The notes below the pieces were generated by a model. The model was given only the letters and a program-made list of their open reading frames with translations, had not been told where the DNA came from and did not search any database. The position numbers and the translations under genes are program-made. A DNA stretch of 64,000 bases from Tritrichomonas musculus (lineage: Eukaryota; Parabasalia; Tritrichomonadida; Tritrichomonadidae): assembly GCA_039105265.1 (NCBI GenBank), contig JAPFFF010000017.1:2418001-2482000 (forward strand). Direction: 5' to 3'. The first letter of the stretch is position 1. Each line of letters starts with the position of its first letter. Shown here piece after piece: positions 20,931 through 32,600 of this stretch.

Positions 20931-23900
20931 TCATAAATCATCCAATCCTTTCTTTGATACTTCCTGTTGTATCATTATTTTTGACTCATTCTCATTATCA
21001 GCATTATTTGCATCTTCATTCTTATTCTCGCCAGCGGCCAGCGGACTTGGCACGTCGAAAGCGTAGCCAGTTCTATTATGATCATCTTTGCAACCTTTTT
21101 TCTGTGTATCGGATCCTTCATCGTAATTGTTATCGATTTCGACGTCATTTTTATCAGTCAAAACGACGTCGTCGTCCAACTCGTTCAAACTTCTTCCTCC
21201 TGAATCGCTTGCCAATCTCTCGTCCTCGTAATCGCTGCTTGCCTGTTCCAAGAAGGCGTTTGACACTTTTCTATTCTTCTCCATGTAATTGACCATGTTT
21301 CTAATGTTGTCGAGCGAGTTTTCAATCGTGTAGTAAAGGAGAATTGGAATGAGTGCCAAAATGATGCTCCCGATGATTGGCATGTAAAAAAGACCCGAAC
21401 GAAGAAGAGGAATCATCACTCCTCTGAAATCGTCGGACAATTGAATTGCATCGATTACAAGCGCAACAACTGGGAAGATCAAAATGCTCAGCCAAAAGAA
21501 AAGATGATGAAGCCAAGTCCAATTGTGAGACATTAGCATTATCCGCGCATTAACGATTGCAACAACGGACGCGTAGACAATTGTGCCGAACTCACGAAGG
21601 CCGAAAGTTCTTCCATTCGAGTAAATGAAGGGAGGAAGAGCGAAATAAGGCACAATAAAAGCGCATACGCCGTGATACATACCTAATAACAAATTGACCC
21701 AAAACCGCCAATAACTGATCATCCACTTTTTCTTACCATCACAATGGAAGATCTCCGGGGAATTCATCATCGCCTCAAGTGTCACATCTCTGTCAGCGGC
21801 CGCATAAACAATTGGCGGAATCGACGTAAAAATGACATTAAAAACAGTGTACAAAACAGACTCATACATCGTTGCTCCTCCGTTACTTGTCAGAAATCCG
21901 TAAATGATTTGATTGAATGAAAATGCCATATTCTTGTAAAATGAATAGTTTACAAGATCGACATTACGATAGAAATTCAAATAACCATGAACTAACAGCA
22001 ATCGCTTTAAAAAACGAAATTGCGAAATCGAATAATCAGAACTCAAAACTGCCTGTGTCCCTTCAAGGCCACTAATTCCAACACCAACGTCTGCCTGAAG
22101 AATCATTCCGACGTCGTTGGCACCATCGCCGATGGCCAAAGCCAGTGATCCTGTTTTTTCTCTCATTATTTTGACAATTGTCGCTTTTTGAAGGGGAGAA
22201 ACACGACAACAAATCACTGATTGACATTTTTGAGAGAGACGATAAAACGTGTCTGAATTTTCATCATTCAGAAGATGATACAATGAAGAACCACTTGCAA
22301 CTAATGCCAAAGGTTGTTTATCATCTTCATTATTCAAGTTTTCATTCACAATTTTCATCAGTTTCTCTTCATCATCAATGTCAAGCTCAACAAGTTTCAT
22401 CTTAGGCGAAAGAAGAGAACAAGCGAATCCAATGTTGATTGCAGTTTCTCTTTTATCGCCAGTGATTACCCACAAATTTATCTTAGCTTTAAGAAGACAC
22501 TCAATTGTGTCAGGTACTCCTTGTTGTAGTTTGTCTTCAATGGCAGTTGCCCCAATTAATGTAAGTTCAGATTCAACCTCGTTTGCAACTTCATTCACAG
22601 CTGATTCACGATCTGTTATTGAGCAATTTGCATCTCGATATCTTTCAATCCAGCCATTGAAAAAGTCGGGATCAAGAACACGATAGGCACAACATAACGT
22701 TCGGAGACCGTTTGCTGCAAATTCTTCAAGATTCTTACGTGTCTCTTCTTGATATGGTGAGTCCTTTGAGAGACGCTGAAAAATCAAATCATCAGCACCT
22801 TTACAATAAAGAATTATTTCATTTGTCTCAGGATGCTTGATGATGACTGAACTTCTTTTCCTTTCTGAAGAGAACTCTAAATTAGCCAAAACTTCAACAT
22901 TCACAATTTCACCATCAACTTTCAGTGTGATTCCAGCTGAGCTTCTCGAAGTGAAAATGTAGCCAAAATCAGCAGCAGCCAAAACAAGGGCTCCTTCATC
23001 TGGCGATGAAGCCTGGAATTGAATTCCGTACGGTTGTGTTTCATCTTCCTCTGGAATCACGGCATGACAAATTGAGAGTGTCCACAAAAAGTGGCGGATT
23101 TCAATAGGTATGTCACTTTTTTTGCCATTTATTATTTCCATGAAATCTTCGTCTTTAAACGCTTTGCCTTTGAAATCAGGTGGATCAATCTTTATGCCTT
23201 TTCTTTTGGCTGCTGCATAGGCAACTTCTGTTGTGCCGCTTCCGTAGATTTTGCCAGCGATGCTGCATTTCATGAACTCCATCTTGTTGCACGTTAAAGT
23301 GCCGGTTTTGTCAGAAAAAATGTATTCTATTTGGCCCAAGTCATCTGATATGTTTGAAGTTCGCGCATTTGCAAATGTCTGGGTGTCTTCATCGTACATT
23401 TCTACATCCCATTTGACAAAAAGGGCCTGAAAAATTCTGACAACTTCTAATGTTACATATAATGATATTGGTATGATGGCATTGATAATAACAATGTGCG
23501 AAACTAGTAAGATAAAGAACATCCCTGCTAGATTTCGCTTGTTATTTTGGTTCCTTCTGAAGTACCAATGATTTCCACTGTTGATCTGTTTCTTTTCAAA
23601 GACAAAACCAACACCTGCACCAATAAATGAAAAAGCAAGCATGAATATAAATACTGAGCCTAGTTTCCAATTTAATCCTCGCTCTAAAAGAGAACGTTTA
23701 GTGCGTGATTTACTGGAATTCATCATAATTTTGGATTCTTTGCCCGTATAAACAACAACACCATTGGCCCAGTGGGTATTTCGAAGAACACAACCTCGTA
23801 AAAGTATTTGTCTGTTTTCTAGAGAATGTTGTTCGGCACCAATTTTAATATAGCCGTTAAATGTATATAATAAATTATTCGGTTGATCACAAACAATGGT

Positions 23901-24473
23901 GGCATTGAACTCTGAGCATTTTGGAGCTGTTGTTAAGTATTGAGTGGGTACAAGTGCTTGTCGGATTTTTAGATTTGTCTCTCCGTCAAGATTGCACGTA
24001 TCAATATATGTAATTCCATCATCATTGGAAGATGATAAAAGTACAATATCAGCAGGTACTTGTTCATCTTTCTTGATTTGTATAACATCGCCTACTGAGA
24101 TATCTTTCCATGCAATATCTTCAAATTGGCCATTTCTTAGATAATGCGCTGTAGAATTATTGATTTTCTTATCACTTTTCCAACGAAGCAGATCTTCTAC
24201 ACCATCTCTTACCATGGTAAAGCCGATAACTATTACAAGTGGTACAACTGCAACTGACGCTGATATAGGAGCCCATGAAAATTGAAGAAGTAAAACAATT
24301 ATAAGAAAATAAAAGTTTGCTATACGTGTAAATTGGAAAAAAAGATTCAACGGTATAAAAGTTAAAAAGTTATATTTGGTTGTACTGATCTTATTATCAA
24401 CAAAAAGGCGTTTTCCTTTGTCATCACGAGTTTTATGGACAATAACAGTTCGTCCTGAATCTTGGGATGACAT
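20931..24473 (-). CDS. P4-type ATPase, phospholipid flippase
   Basis: This 1180-residue protein is a full-length P4-ATPase that moves aminophospholipids from the outer to the inner leaflet of a membrane. It begins with the family-specific FVDNKISTTKYNxLTFIPLNLFFQF block. The actuator loop has DGETNLK (Asp about residue 163; the P4 form of TGES). The phosphorylation site is SDKTGTLTCN with Asp at about residue 388, followed by KGADDLIFQRL, the ATP-domain ITGDKRETAI, and GDGANDVGMI at about 782-791. Ten membrane segments fit: two before the actuator domain, two before DKTGT and six at the C-terminal side. The tail of about 100 residues is acidic and polar. P4 enzymes normally need a CDC50 partner, not in this window. 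The 3' third of the gene is visibly richer in G+C than the 5' part. Confidence 0.96.
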   Translation of the reverse strand: MSSQDSGRTVIVHKTRDDKGKRLFVDNKISTTKYNFLTFIPLNLFFQFTRIANFYFLIIVLLLQFSWAPISASVAVVPLVIVIGFTMVRDGVEDLLRWKSDKKINNSTAHYLRNGQFEDIAWKDISVGDVIQIKKDEQVPADIVLLSSSNDDGITYIDTCNLDGETNLKIRQALVPTQYLTTAPKCSEFNATIVCDQPNNLLYTFNGYIKIGAEQHSLENRQILLRGCVLRNTHWANGVVVYTGKESKIMMNSSKSRTKRSLLERGLNWKLGSVFIFMLAFSFIGAGVGFVFEKKQINSGNHWYFRRNQNNKRNLAGMFFILLVSHIVIINAIIPISLYVTLEVVRIFQALFVKWDVEMYDEDTQTFANARTSNISDDLGQIEYIFSDKTGTLTCNKMEFMKCSIAGKIYGSGTTEVAYAAAKRKGIKIDPPDFKGKAFKDEDFMEIINGKKSDIPIEIRHFLWTLSICHAVIPEEDETQPYGIQFQASSPDEGALVLAAADFGYIFTSRSSAGITLKVDGEIVNVEVLANLEFSSERKRSSVIIKHPETNEIILYCKGADDLIFQRLSKDSPYQEETRKNLEEFAANGLRTLCCAYRVLDPDFFNGWIERYRDANCSITDRESAVNEVANEVESELTLIGATAIEDKLQQGVPDTIECLLKAKINLWVITGDKRETAINIGFACSLLSPKMKLVELDIDDEEKLMKIVNENLNNEDDKQPLALVASGSSLYHLLNDENSDTFYRLSQKCQSVICCRVSPLQKATIVKIMREKTGSLALAIGDGANDVGMILQADVGVGISGLEGTQAVLSSDYSISQFRFLKRLLLVHGYLNFYRNVDLVNYSFYKNMAFSFNQIIYGFLTSNGGATMYESVLYTVFNVIFTSIPPIVYAAADRDVTLEAMMNSPEIFHCDGKKKWMISYWRFWVNLLLGMYHGVCAFIVPYFALPPFIYSNGRTFGLREFGTIVYASVVAIVNARIMLMSHNWTWLHHLFFWLSILIFPVVALVIDAIQLSDDFRGVMIPLLRSGLFYMPIIGSIILALIPILLYYTIENSLDNIRNMVNYMEKNRKVSNAFLEQASSDYEDERLASDSGGRSLNELDDDVVLTDKNDVEIDNNYDEGSDTQKKGCKDDHNRTGYAFDVPSPLAAGENKNEDANNADNENESKIMIQQEVSKKGLDDL

Positions 24474-25273
24474 AAGAAATTATAACTTAGTTTATAAAAT
24501 TATAAAATAAAAAATTTGTGAAGAGGATCAAAATTTGAAAATAAATAAAAAACGTATTACTATTCAAAAAACGTACTCAACTCAAATCCTTTGAAATTTG
24601 ACTGAGAAGATTGAATGATTAGTTTATTTACAAATAAATTAAAATATCTGTAATAACTATATCGTACCTAATATTTAAAGTATATTATTTTGAGATAAAT
24701 TTGTATTGGAAAATAAATTCTTAATTAAGTTTTTTTTTAATCGCTATGTTTTTTAATCATATTATTAGTTTTCTTATCCAGTTAATATTGTCTACCCTAA
24801 ATTGTTGACATAACTATCTATAATTCAATCAATAATGATATATTATATAAACTTTTTAAATAAAAGCACGTTTGAACACTTTGGCAAGGATCAAACGTGC
24901 TTTATTCAAAAAGTGTTTGCCTAGGCAAAAAATCAAAAAAGAACACAATGAATATAATAAAGTACACTTTATTTGCCAATTTTTCATAATATTCGGTAAG
25001 AAAATAAAAGAAAAATATTTTTAAACTTTTTGAAAATGTTATCTACGGTAAATTTTTGAGAGGCTTTTCTAATAAATGAAAAATAGGTTCAATCATCAAT
25101 ATTAGTGATGCCAATATTCAATCTAATGATTTTTTTAAAAAGAAAATATATATCCATAAACCATTGCTATAAATATTTGTAGAACGTAGTTAGTTTTTTG
25201 GAATCATACTTATCATAATGTTATTTTCGCACCATGTGTCATTTATAATAAAACTGGCGCTGTTTTATCATTG
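24474..25273. other. Divergent intergenic region with a strong hairpin
   Basis: The gap between two divergent genes is AT-rich. A hairpin pairs AAAGCACGTTTGA (24863-24875) with TCAAACGTGCTTT (24891-24903), with a 15-base loop. A related AAAAAGTGTTTGCC segment follows at once. Confidence 0.6.
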
Positions 25274-27344
25274 ATGAATTCGAAAGATAAATATTATCAA
25301 TTTTTCAATGGTTTGTGTTTTTATGCTCCTGATGAATTCTTCAATTCAAAACCATTCCAACAGAGGAAAGCTCCTTTAAGAGTTATGCTTAAAAACATAA
25401 CAAATGAAAATGATACTAAAATTGATTGCTTAGAAATTTTCATTTTACATTGTAATCAAAATGTTTTCTTTCATCTTTCATGTGTAAAAATTGAATCACA
25501 ATTTGAAAATGTTTCCCAATTCGTGCTAAATGTGCATTTTACATTGTTTAATCATTTGGATATCGATGCTTTTCTCTTACCTTCAAATGTTGATAAAAAA
25601 TCAACCGAATTTTTGGTTCGTTGTAAATCAAAGAAAAAATCATTAATTGGTCCATCGAACTTGCAAGGAACATTTACATTTTATGTAGAAGGTTACAGGA
25701 AGTGTAAAGAAGTTAACTTAATGAATCAAACTACAACAATATTCAGATTGATTAGTAAACAAAGCAATCAATCTGATTATTTGATTCAACTTGATGTTAT
25801 CAAAGAAAATGAAGGATTTTGTGGTCATTTGTCATATCCAACATTTCCATCTCCAATTGTTATTACAAACATGATAAATAGCGCAATTTGTGTTGAACAA
25901 AAAACAGATTCATCTAAATCACAACCTTTTATTGAACATAACCACATAAATGAAAACATTGTTGTATTGACAATTGTTGATGATCGAATATCATTTAGTG
26001 TTCTTTTTTCGATTGATATTCAACCACATAGAATTAAAAATACAAATTATTTCTATGAAGTTAGAACAACGAAAAGAGGAGACAAAATGATTCTCGTTAC
26101 AGAAAACAATGAAAATACAAATGAAAATCAATCACATTTTGTTGAAGAAGTTGAAAAACATTCAATCAATGTTCATTTTGCTAAAATTGAAATCTCTTTC
26201 ATTGATAAATTTATGAGAGAACTTTGTCTGCTTATAATTAAAAATATCAATTACAGAGTTGAAAAAGGAAATTCAATCTTGTTGACTGTCGAATCATTTC
26301 GACTTAATGGCATGTATGTTGTATCAAAATCACCTGTTGTTTTATGTGAAAAATCGCCAAGATTTTTATTATTTGAAGTCAAATCAAAACTTCCATTAAA
26401 AATGCATTCTTATGAAAGCATCATGATTGATATTTCTCCACTTCATGCATTCATTGATCCTGTTTTTGCCAGTGATCTAATTTATGCGATAAATGAAGTA
26501 ATTATGGATTCGAAAATAACAAAAGAAAGCCAACAAAATGAAATAAAAAGAGAGAATTATTCAATAGAAAAATTTTCTCGACATTCATTTTATTCAGTTA
26601 AAAAAATTAATATTTCACCTATTTCAATAGATTGTTTGAAAATCAATTCATTAAGAACAAATAGACTTCCAAGACCAGAAAAGTTTTCAACTTTTTTACT
26701 TTTTGGCAAATATTTATTATTACCAATAAGTTTGAATAAATGTTTTAATGAATATAAATGCAACAACATTCGTGCACCATTAAATAACTTTCTGAAATCA
26801 TTGGCTGAAGTTTATATGAATCAAATTTCATTTTCATTTTCTGATTATTTTAAAGTTCTTAAAGATTCATCGTTAATTAAAGTTTCATCTGAAAAATTCA
26901 TTGATATCATTGAAAATCAAGATGAGAATGACTTAAAACGATATAAAAAGAAAGCTTTAATTGTTTCGCCAGAAAGAATTCCTAGAGCATTTCCAATGAA
27001 TAGAATCTCAAGCGTGTTAAATGACGAAAATCGAAAAATAACTTGTCAATATTCATTGTCTCAGTTCTATTTTCAAATTGATGATGATGAATCAAAATAA
27101 TGAAAATTCTTTTTTGTGCATATTCAATCACTACGTTGTTCATTTGGCTGAAAACTTAAGAGACATTTTGGCTGTGATTAAAATAGAAGATTTGAAAAAA
27201 ATTGACGTTAATGGAAAAAATGTTTCTTTGGCTTCCAAAAAAGAAACAATTCTTTTTACTTGCGAAAATAATGAAGATGCTAAATTAGTGATTTCTATGA
27301 TCGAATCGATTGCAGGAAGAATTCATCTTTTAGGAAGTTTTTGA
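25274..27344 (+). pseudogene. VPS13 C-terminal-region-like gene, short and probably frameshifted
   Basis: The first 608 residues (25274-27100) look like the C-terminal third of a VPS13 lipid-transfer protein. FPSPIVITNMINSAICV resembles the VPS13 adaptor-binding start, FAKIEISFIDKFMRELCLLIIKNI resembles the conserved small-domain strand order before the VAB end, LFEVKSKLPLKM follows, and RIPRAFPMN near the end recalls the R-x-P-R-x-F turn before the terminal domain. The remaining terminal domain seems to continue at 27078-27344 in another frame (HYVVHLAENLRDILAVIKIEDL), which suggests one frame break near 27075. The normal 3000-residue N-terminal lipid channel is absent upstream. The similarity is weak and seen by eye only, so the family call is tentative. 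Confidence 0.45.
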
Positions 27345-27740
27345 AGAAGCAATCATCATTATTATGTAAAAAAAATATTATTTTATCATAGTGTTTTAGT
27401 GATTGCAGCTTTTTCTGAAATAAAATATCATGATTTGAATGGTTTATAAAACCGCAGATTTTTTTTTGAAATAATATATGACGAATCAACCATCATGACA
27501 AAATTCAAAAGAAGAAGAAGAGCTCTTCTTCTGCAGATATTGATACTTCTTCATCTGATACGTATCAGATATGGATACAGTTTTCGTCAAAATTCTCTGA
27601 TACGATGATTTTTGAGACGAATTTAAATTTGAATGAAGGAAATGTAAGTTTAATTGAGTATTCTATCGATTAATTCAAATTTTTCAATATTTACAAAGAA
27701 ATAAAGTTGAACTGAATTTCACCTTGCATCACAACGATAA
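27345..27740. other. Spacer with two perfect palindromes
   Basis: GAAGAAGAGCTCTTCTTC (about 27514-27531) and ATCTGATACGTATCAGAT (27553-27570) are perfect 18-bp palindromes only 21 bp apart. Around them the sequence has weak coding-like composition and may be the lost 5' part of the LRR pseudogene downstream. Confidence 0.5.
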
Positions 27741-28979
27741 ATGAATCAGCTTTTGAAAATTGCACCACTCTTCAATACATATCAATTCCATCCTCTGTTG
27801 AAACAATTGAATGCAATACATTATATAATAGCGCAAAGTTTAGCCAGAGTCATAATACCATCATCTGCAATTGATATGAATGCGTTTTCGAATTGTGTAA
27901 ATTTTAGGCAAGTATCAATTCATTAACCAATAGCAACGATCAGCAAAAAAAAAAAAAGCATTTCATAAAGTAATCAAAGAACATTGTTTTCCAGACTGTT
28001 CTTCGCTTTCAAATGCATCACTTCCATCACCATTAAAAACAATAGAAAGATGTGCTTTTGAAAATTGCAGTTCTATCAAATACATATCAATGCCATCATC
28101 CGTTACATATAGAGAATCAGGCACCTATAATGAATGCTCCAGCCATGAAGAGATTCCATCAATTACGCATTGCTTTTGGCATCAATTGAAGAGAAGACTT
28201 TTTCCATCATGCGTGGCAAAAATTGAACCATATAAATTCAATCAATGCTCTGAAATAGAAGAGTTATTCAGTCCTTCATTTGTGACTGAGATTTGCAAAA
28301 ATGCTTTTTGAATGATGTTCAGAATTTAAAAAAAAGTGACAGTTGAAAATCCATCTTCATTGAAATTAATTAATGATTATGCATTTGCCAATTGTGCTGC
28401 TCTCATTGAATGAATCCGGATTCATTGGAAGAATTAACTGAAACCGCCTTTGAAAATTGTGTATCAATCAAAAAGTTATTCAGATTCAGTAACTTCAGAA
28501 AATGCAAATCACTTACTAAGGCAAAAATTCATCACAAAACTGAACATGTTTCATCATATTTGTTTTATGGATGCATATCATTGAAAGATATAACAATTCC
28601 TGATTCTGTGAAATATATCGAAGATAATGCTTTTTGAGGATCCACGTCATTGGTAAATCTGAATATCCATAATTCTGTCTTGAGAGTTGGTGATTATACT
28701 TTCGCAGGTTGCGCTTCTTTAATTAGGATTATTTTGGCTTATCTAATTGTTCATCTTTAATTGAAGTCGTGATTCCTCCTTCTGTTGTTACTATTGCTTC
28801 TGGTGCATTTAATGTTTGAAATTCATTTGACAAACATAATAATTCCTCCTTCTATGACTAAAATGCAATTGCCAACTTTTGACGATTGCCCATTACAAGA
28901 AAATTATGAAATTCCACCTACAACTGAAGCGTTTTGCTTGCAAGATAAATCACTAATTAATTTTGTATTAGTAAAGTAA
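27741..28979 (+). pseudogene. BspA-like leucine-rich-repeat gene, heavily degraded
   Basis: Fragments of LRR_5 repeats appear in sequence in different frames at 27741-27926, 28090-28311, 28410-28637 and 28785-28979. Signature pieces include VIIPSSAIDMNAFSNCVNFRQV, YGCISLKDITIPDSVKYIEDNAF and NIIIPPSMTKMQLPTFDDCP. Several frame breaks and in-frame stops separate them. It belongs to the same surface-protein superfamily as the pseudogene at 18508-20464, but the repeat spacing is the more classical 23 residues, so the two are not recent copies of each other. Confidence 0.78.
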
Positions 28980-29017
28980 TATAATTAATACATTTTGATA
29001 TAAGCATTTTTGATTAA

Positions 29018-29282
29018 TCGTTTTTGTTCCCAGTCAAATTTGTTCCCTAGTTCAATTATTGATTTTTTTTTTTTTAAAAAAAAAGAGGAAAGATTTTATA
29101 TTTTTCCATAATTTTCTCAGTGTCTCTACTCCCAGCCGAGACCCCGCGGTCGGGGCAGTAGAGACACTGGGAAAAATTTGGACCAAAAAATCTTATCTAT
29201 ATTTTTTTTTTTTTTTTTAGGTTCAATTTAATTGACCAGTGGGAACAAATTTGACTAGGTTTGTCTGGGAACGAAAACGATT
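29018..29282. mobile_element. Foldback element with GC-rich centre
   Basis: Long imperfect inverted arms (left about 29020-29131, right about 29158-29282) begin with CGTTTTTGTTCCCAG and end with CTGGGAACGAAAACG. The inner arms CAGTGTCTCTACT and AGTAGAGACACTG enclose a 26-base core containing GAGACCCCGCGG and a CCCCG/CGGGG mini-hairpin. The core is about four-fifths G+C in a genome far below half. The same GAGACCCCGCGG occurs in the centre of the foldback at 50869-51243. Confidence 0.8.
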
Positions 29283-29682
29283 TCCCAGCATTTTTTTTTT
29301 TTAAGTGCCCCAAAAAAATAGGGGTCTCATTCAATAAAATAGGGATCGACGATCAAGTTAAGAAAAAATTGAATATTTTTTCAGAAAATATAATTTTAAG
29401 AAAAAAAATTTTTTTTAAATAGTTTTTTCTCAAAATAAATTTTTATTATCGTTTTCCCTTGAAATTAATTATTTTTTGAATTGACCCCCTTTATTTCTCT
29501 CACTTTACTTTCAAAAAGTTTATTGCATATTTTTTTTTTATATCTTTAAGTTTAAAAAAAGAAATAAAAATATTATATTAGACAAGAGCAATTCTTTTAT
29601 TCAATTCTTTTTAAAATTTTTTCGAAATCTAAGGTCAATTTGTTTTACCTTTTTTGCCATGATATTTAATTATTGATTTTAT
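29283..29682. other. AT-rich 5' flank of the TKL-like gene
   Basis: Homopolymer-rich sequence, with a short G run context (CAAAAAAATAGGGG near 29310). No gene or RNA was recognised. Confidence 0.4.
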
Positions 29683-32600
29683 ATGATTGAAACGCCATCT
29701 CTTGGGATTAGACTTAATCAATATATTCAGAACTTAAAGCTTGAAATTCTCCAAATATGCGGCGAGTGCAGATCATTATTTGCACATCGTGCAAAAATCA
29801 TGTATTTATCAAAGTATATCCATGAACTTTTTAAGCAATTTTCTATTTCTAGTACCGATCAACGTATTGCATCTCCATCAGAAGAAATACACTTTAGACA
29901 ACTAATGTATATTTTATGCGATATCAGGGCTTTAATAAATAATTATATTACAGAGCAGAATTTTGTTCATTTTGTCCTTAACCAACCTCTTGACGATGTT
30001 GAAAAATCGCTCTCAGATCTCAAAAAAGAGTTTGACGAACATTTTTATGCTCTTCTTTCAAACGAATTAAAAAATAAAATTAATTTCAAGTTTGATAATG
30101 ATGAATACGAGCAGTGCAAATTTGAAGATTACGGAGTTCTTAGTCAAAGGTTAACAAATTTAACTCTAGAAACAAAAACATATGAAAGTAAAAGAGTAGA
30201 ATTAATCGAAATTATTAATAAGCGTCTTTCAAACAGCGAAATTTCAACCTCATCGACTAAAACCAAAAAAATATATACCGAAAAAGAAATAAATGATACT
30301 CTCAAAAATTTCAAAGAATACCAAATTAATAGAGATGACTATATAAAATTAGGAACAAAGCATTATGGGTCCTATTCAAAAGTATATACGGGGATTAACA
30401 AAAAAAATGGCAGGATTGTAGCCATAAAGGTGCTTAATGGGATGTATCCAAGTGAAGCAGAATTTTTTCATTTTAAAGAATATCTTTCATTTTTTACAGC
30501 TGTTAAGCATCCATCTGTTTTATCGCTTGTGGGTTTTTCTTCGCATCCTTTACCATTACTTTACATTACAGAATACATGTCTGGTGGCTCACTCTCTTCT
30601 CGCTTGCATGATCAACACAGACAGCTTGATCCGAGCAAGCAAACTATTATTGCTTTAGGTATTGCACGTGGAATGCAATATATCCATTCCCAAGGATTTA
30701 TACATCGTGATCTAAACTCTTCATCAATTCTTCTTGATGAAGATGACCATCCATTTATTTCAGATTTCAAATTAATTAGCCATATGAAGAAAGGCAATAT
30801 GGCAATTCAACATATTACATCATGGACAGCTCCAGAAATGATGATAGGAAGTGAATACGATCAAAAAGTTGATGTTTACTCATTTGGTATAATTCTTTGG
30901 GAAATTTTAACAAGAGAGGTTCCATTTCGTGGTCTTTCACCTTTTGCAATAGCTCATGAAGTGTGCGAATCCGATAGCAGACCGTTAATTCCTCAAAATT
31001 GTCCACCTAAGTTGGCTAAACTTATCCAAGCTTGCTGGCATAAAAATCCAAGAAAAAGACCAGATTTCAAAGATATTGTTTACTCGTTTGAAAGTGGCAA
31101 AATTTACTTTTTAGGGACAAGTAGTGGTCCTATTATATCATATTCCAGATTATTTAAAGGCATATTATATGATCAATTAACTAATCAATTAAGTGATTAT
31201 TTCTCATATGATGAATCAACTTCAGAAATCAAAGATGAAGAAGAAAGTAAAAACGAACCAAATCTTGCTGCAAGGAAAAGAACTATCCCAAGCCCACGAG
31301 AAAAGGCAAAAAAAGATGAAATTAATATTTTTGATGATGATAATATAAAAGTTCAACTAAAAATTGAAGAAGCAATTAACAAATTTAATAACTTTTCTTT
31401 TGATCAAATGATCAGTCTAATATCAAGTAATCCAATTGCATTAGTTAATCTTTTATCAAGAGATTTAAGCCACTCCGAAATCTCTCAAATCTTGACAATG
31501 AAAACTTTTCCAAAATCATTGACTCGATCCGTTGAAGTTTGTGAATACCCTGATTTTATGAATAGTTTAACTTCATTCTTTAATACAGCTATTAGTGAAA
31601 AAATCTGCGATGTTTATGTTTTTCAAGGGAAACCATATTTATCTATTTTAATGCGTTTATTTAAAAAATTTGGATCAACTCATGTTTCAAACTTTGTCGA
31701 TGTTATCGATTATTTGTATGGAATCGAAGCAAGCCTAGACTTCAGCTTTTCATTAGAATGCTTCAAAAGTTTATCTCCTTTTTTGATTTCACATTATTTC
31801 GAAACTCGAAAGAAGATTACTATTTTCCTTAACAAAGTCATCAATCAAAATGCTTATGATAAAAAATATTCATTAATTCCAATTATTCCCAATCTTTTGG
31901 AAAATTTGAAGCCTGAAATGCCTGACGACCTTTTAGCTCCATCTCTAGAATTATGCGAATCATTATGCTCAATTCAAGCTTCATTGAGTTTTATGATTAA
32001 ATATGATGCAGCGAATGCCATTGTTCCCCTCTGCCTTGTTTCAAACGACAAAATTTCATCACAAGCTTTACATCTTATCAACAAAATTTTGAGTAATTCA
32101 AAACCATCTGAAAATTTCATTCAAAACTATTTATCGAAATTTGCTAACTTCCAATTTGATTCAGCTTCTTCTCAAGCGATTGAACCTCTCATCGTTTTAA
32201 CTCATCTCGTAAAAACACCAGAATTTATTCATCTTTTTATAGATAGCAACGAAGCTATCTCGACGTATTCATCTTATCTTGAAAGTAAAGATGAAACAGT
32301 TCTCTCTTTTGCCTTAAGACTGACATTTTCGTTAATTTCACTTCATAAAAAGCCAGCTAATTTTTCTATCATCGGAAAACAACTTATTTCATGCCTTTCT
32401 AATTCAAATAAATTAATTTCAATGATGGCATCCGCCTGCTTAACATCAATCGTTTCATCTATCACAGATAATTTCGAATTATTCTTTACAGATTCGCTCC
32501 TTAATTACTTCAAAACTTCACTTGATCTCAATAACGTTTCACACGACCATTTGGTCAACGAAGGCGAAGCAAGAGTATGCATTTGCGCTTTAAAGCTTGC

